Source of the DNA: Flavobacterium sp. 90
Lineage (GTDB): Bacteria; Bacteroidota; Bacteroidia; Flavobacteriales; Flavobacteriaceae
NCBI RefSeq assembly: GCF_004339525.1
Contig: NZ_SMGE01000001.1
Location: 1,178,001 to 1,242,000, forward strand
Length of the DNA: 64,000 bases
Reading direction: 5' to 3'
Shown here: positions 62,040 to 64,000 of the stretch, in pieces
How positions within the stretch are numbered: position 1 is the stretch's first letter
Layout of the letters: every line of letters starts with the position of its first letter
Translations under genes and position numbers: made by a program
The notes under the pieces: model-generated
Database searches by the model: none
The model's input: the letters and a program-made list of their open reading frames with translations, nothing else
Told to the model about the DNA's origin: nothing

Positions 62040-63091
62040 TTTGATGGTAATAAAATTGTTGCCAAAACTGTTTCGTCATTCAAATCTTTAATTTCAAAAG
62101 CTGCATTTCCGTTATATTGTAACAACAATCTTTCCTTCAGATTATTTAAACCAATACCGGACGTATTATCTTGAATTTCTAATTTACCCGAATTTTGAAC
62201 ATTAATTTTTATAAAATGATCTTCTTCCTGAATTGTTACGTTTATAAATCCGCCATTTTTTCTTTTTTCGATTCCGTGTTTTATGGCATTTTCAACCAAT
62301 GATTGAATACTTAAAGGCAGAATTAAATATTTTGACAAATCAATATCAGCTTCAATTTTGATTTGTAAACGTTCTTCAAATCGAATTTTTTCTAATTCCA
62401 GATAATCCTTAACCAAATTAATTTCGTCATCTAAGGATATTAATCTTGCAACATTACTATTTAGGGAATTTCTCAACAACTCAGATAAAAGGTCAATCGC
62501 ACGTCTTGCTGAATTTGGATTTTCCAGCACCAGATATTTTATGTTGTTTAAGGAATTAAAAAAGAAATGCGGATTCAGTTGTGCACTCAGATTATTTAAT
62601 TGCGCCTCTTTTACTATAAGCGACAAACGCGCATTTTCTTTTACCGTTTCTATTTCAAGTCTTGAATAATGATAAAGATGATATGCCAAAACCCAAATCG
62701 ACATTAATCTTATTCCAGTCATAAAAATCTGCAATTGTACAGATTTAAAAAATGCTACAAATGAAATTGAATTATTTCCTAAAAAGAACAAACGGATTAG
62801 ATAAAGTTTAGCAGCAATGAGAAACATATACAATAAAGAAAGAACCAAAATACTAATCGCAATTTTGGGCACTAATCTTTTTAGGTTTAATTTATTCCAT
62901 CCTTTTCTCAGAGCAAAATTTCTATAAATATGCGTTAATGTAATACCAATTGCAACATCCAGAATTAAATCGGTGATACCAATTTTCCAACTAAAATAAC
63001 CTTCAAAAAAAGCCGAAAATCCCCAATACAAAGAAGTCATAAACCACCCGATAAGTTGAATTTTCCAATAAGTCGATATATTCCTGATCAT
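62036..63091 (-). CDS. LytS-type sensor histidine kinase (second)
   Basis: A 351-residue membrane kinase of the His_kinase (PF06580) family. Four likely membrane helices (about 12-140) precede the H-box LNPHFFFNSLNNIKYL. The HATPase part has SLVENAIKHGIEKRKNGG and GIGLNNLKERLLLQY. It is the partner of the LytTR regulator at 61323. No extracellular sensor domain stands out, so membrane-intrinsic sensing is possible. Confidence 0.88.
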   Translation of the reverse strand: MIRNISTYWKIQLIGWFMTSLYWGFSAFFEGYFSWKIGITDLILDVAIGITLTHIYRNFALRKGWNKLNLKRLVPKIAISILVLSLLYMFLIAAKLYLIRLFFLGNNSISFVAFFKSVQLQIFMTGIRLMSIWVLAYHLYHYSRLEIETVKENARLSLIVKEAQLNNLSAQLNPHFFFNSLNNIKYLVLENPNSARRAIDLLSELLRNSLNSNVARLISLDDEINLVKDYLELEKIRFEERLQIKIEADIDLSKYLILPLSIQSLVENAIKHGIEKRKNGGFINVTIQEEDHFIKINVQNSGKLEIQDNTSGIGLNNLKERLLLQYNGNAAFEIKDLNDETVLATILLPSK

Positions 63092-63504
63092 TTTCTAAAT
63101 AAAGTGGTTAGATTCTTTAGTAAAGATATTTCTCTATTACAGATTGAACAAATAAAAGTACATAAGCGTAAAATAATAGGGGTCGAATAAAACTTCTTTT
63201 CAAAATTATCTTGATTTAGTGCACTTTTAAAATCATTTGTGACTGGAAAAAATTCTCGTTTTATATTTAAAGACTATAAGAATCGAATAAAACCCAGGAT
63301 ATTCGCTTATTTATGTTTCTTTGAAGCAACCAAAAACCAACTTAAAACACTGTAAAACAACACACTGCTATAATTCAAAAATTACAATTTTATATTTTGT
63401 AATACTTTTCTTATTTAATTGATCGTCAATGCATTAAGTTTTCAAAAAATCTTATTATGTTATTTTAAAAACTTTTTGTTCCTCAATATAAAGTGGCATG
63501 ACGA

Positions 63505-63512
63505 TAAATTTG
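63505..63512 (+). promoter_or_regulatory. -7 element for the gene at the right edge
   Basis: TAAATTTG, 44 nt before the ATG at 63557. The rest of 63092-63556 is AT-rich, with no gene I can see. Confidence 0.5.
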
Positions 63513-63556
63513 CCAAACATAAAATTAATTACCCTTTAATAATAAAAATACAGATC

Positions 63557-64000
63557 ATGAGAAATTTAAACAATGTCCCAAAAGTAATTTTAGAATCAAA
63601 AAGTATTGGTCATTCAATTGATTTTGCATGGACAAAAAAGAAAATAGATAAGTTTTTAGATCCTCTTAATCAAAATGATGAATTAGAAAATGCCTTAACA
63701 CATATTAACCATAAAGGTTCTGTAGGATTAACGACCGCATTATTGGAATGGATCTATTGGCGTTTTACAGGTTATACACAATCAACACACGATATCCAAA
63801 AACGCATTGAAGCACTTTGGTGTTCAATCAATGACAAAGAACAAACAAATCCTTTATTATTTGATACGGAACTTGATGTTCCGGCAGTAGGTTCTGTTGA
63901 TGGTGTATTGTGGATCGCTCTAATGAATGTACGAATGGTTGATGTAAGATATAGAAAAGGTTCTTATTTTTTACAAAATGAACTTTTAGGATTAGTATTA
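63557..64000 (+). CDS. Unidentified protein, N-terminal part (runs off the right edge)
   Basis: An open frame of 148 codons without a stop, starting at the ATG at 63557 and continuing past the window. It has no signal peptide and begins RNLNNVPKVILESKSIGHS. Tryptophan-rich helical stretches (LLEWIYWRFTGYTQ, DGVLWIALMNVRMVDVRY) are visible. I do not recognise a family. Strong codon continuity and the upstream -7 element support a real gene. Confidence 0.7.
   Translation, partial: MRNLNNVPKVILESKSIGHSIDFAWTKKKIDKFLDPLNQNDELENALTHINHKGSVGLTTALLEWIYWRFTGYTQSTHDIQKRIEALWCSINDKEQTNPLLFDTELDVPAVGSVDGVLWIALMNVRMVDVRYRKGSYFLQNELLGLVL

Overview
The window reads as chromosomal DNA of a Bacteroidota bacterium in the genus Flavobacterium or very close to it. 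The supports are AT-rich sequence, gliding-motility genes gldB and gldC, a type IX secretion plug protein, DUF6702, DUF5916 and regulatory-like carboxypeptidase-domain families, many TTG/GTG starts without Shine-Dalgarno sequences, and repeated TAnnTTTG (-7) promoter elements. Almost everything is core or lineage-conserved. I see no prophage, integrase, transposase, CRISPR array or conjugation gene.

Layout. 1-4435: leftward division/cell-wall (dcw) cluster mraZ-rsmH-ftsL-ftsI-murE, headed by an array of GTGGTA boxes that look like MraZ operators. 4.7-10.1 kb: alpha/beta hydrolase, GTPase engB, a lipoprotein, a membrane protein, gldB-gldC, nadE. 10.2-15.7 kb: orphan LuxR-type regulator, dnaG whose zinc-ligand positions are all replaced, an outer-membrane barrel, and an ECF sigma factor with a putative membrane anti-sigma partner. 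16-19.8 kb: polyprenyl synthase, lipoprotein, a structured 66-bp triple repeat, rlmN. 20-23.5 kb: three YceI-family proteins and a porin, with two copies of one palindrome-plus-promoter module. 23.8-31.4 kb: a helical lipoprotein, O-methyltransferase, tatA-PAP2, M1 peptidase, and a tight operon of three paralogous regulatory-domain proteins plus DUF6702. 31.6-40.2 kb: pepE, twin tRNA-Gly genes, GNAT, two convergent L,D-transpeptidases of different families, a DUF5916 barrel protein, gpmI. 40.4-45.6 kb: tetR-ABC-HlyD-TolC export operon whose ATPase domain is degenerate at several conserved motifs. 45.7-49.4 kb: DUF445, map, a frameshifted GxxExxY gene, a methyltransferase. 49.5-56 kb: SNF2 helicase, T9SS plug, apaG, pruA. 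56.2-63.1 kb: a beta-propeller protein, an S15-family hydrolase and two LytS/LytTR two-component pairs. The last 444 bases hold the start of an unidentified gene.

Functional themes: envelope biogenesis (dcw cluster, two L,D-transpeptidases, PAP2, polyprenyl synthase), gliding/T9SS (gldBC, plug), export (TatA, ABC/HlyD/TolC) and signalling. Intergenic DNA is rich in hairpins and dispersed repeats. The observations I rate most worth following are the degenerate exporter ATPase, the 66-bp structured repeats with a compensatory change, the duplicated YceI control module, the MraZ box array and the small paralogous operon at 29.2-31.4 kb. None is proven to be a new system. Promoter and terminator calls come from pattern matching by eye.
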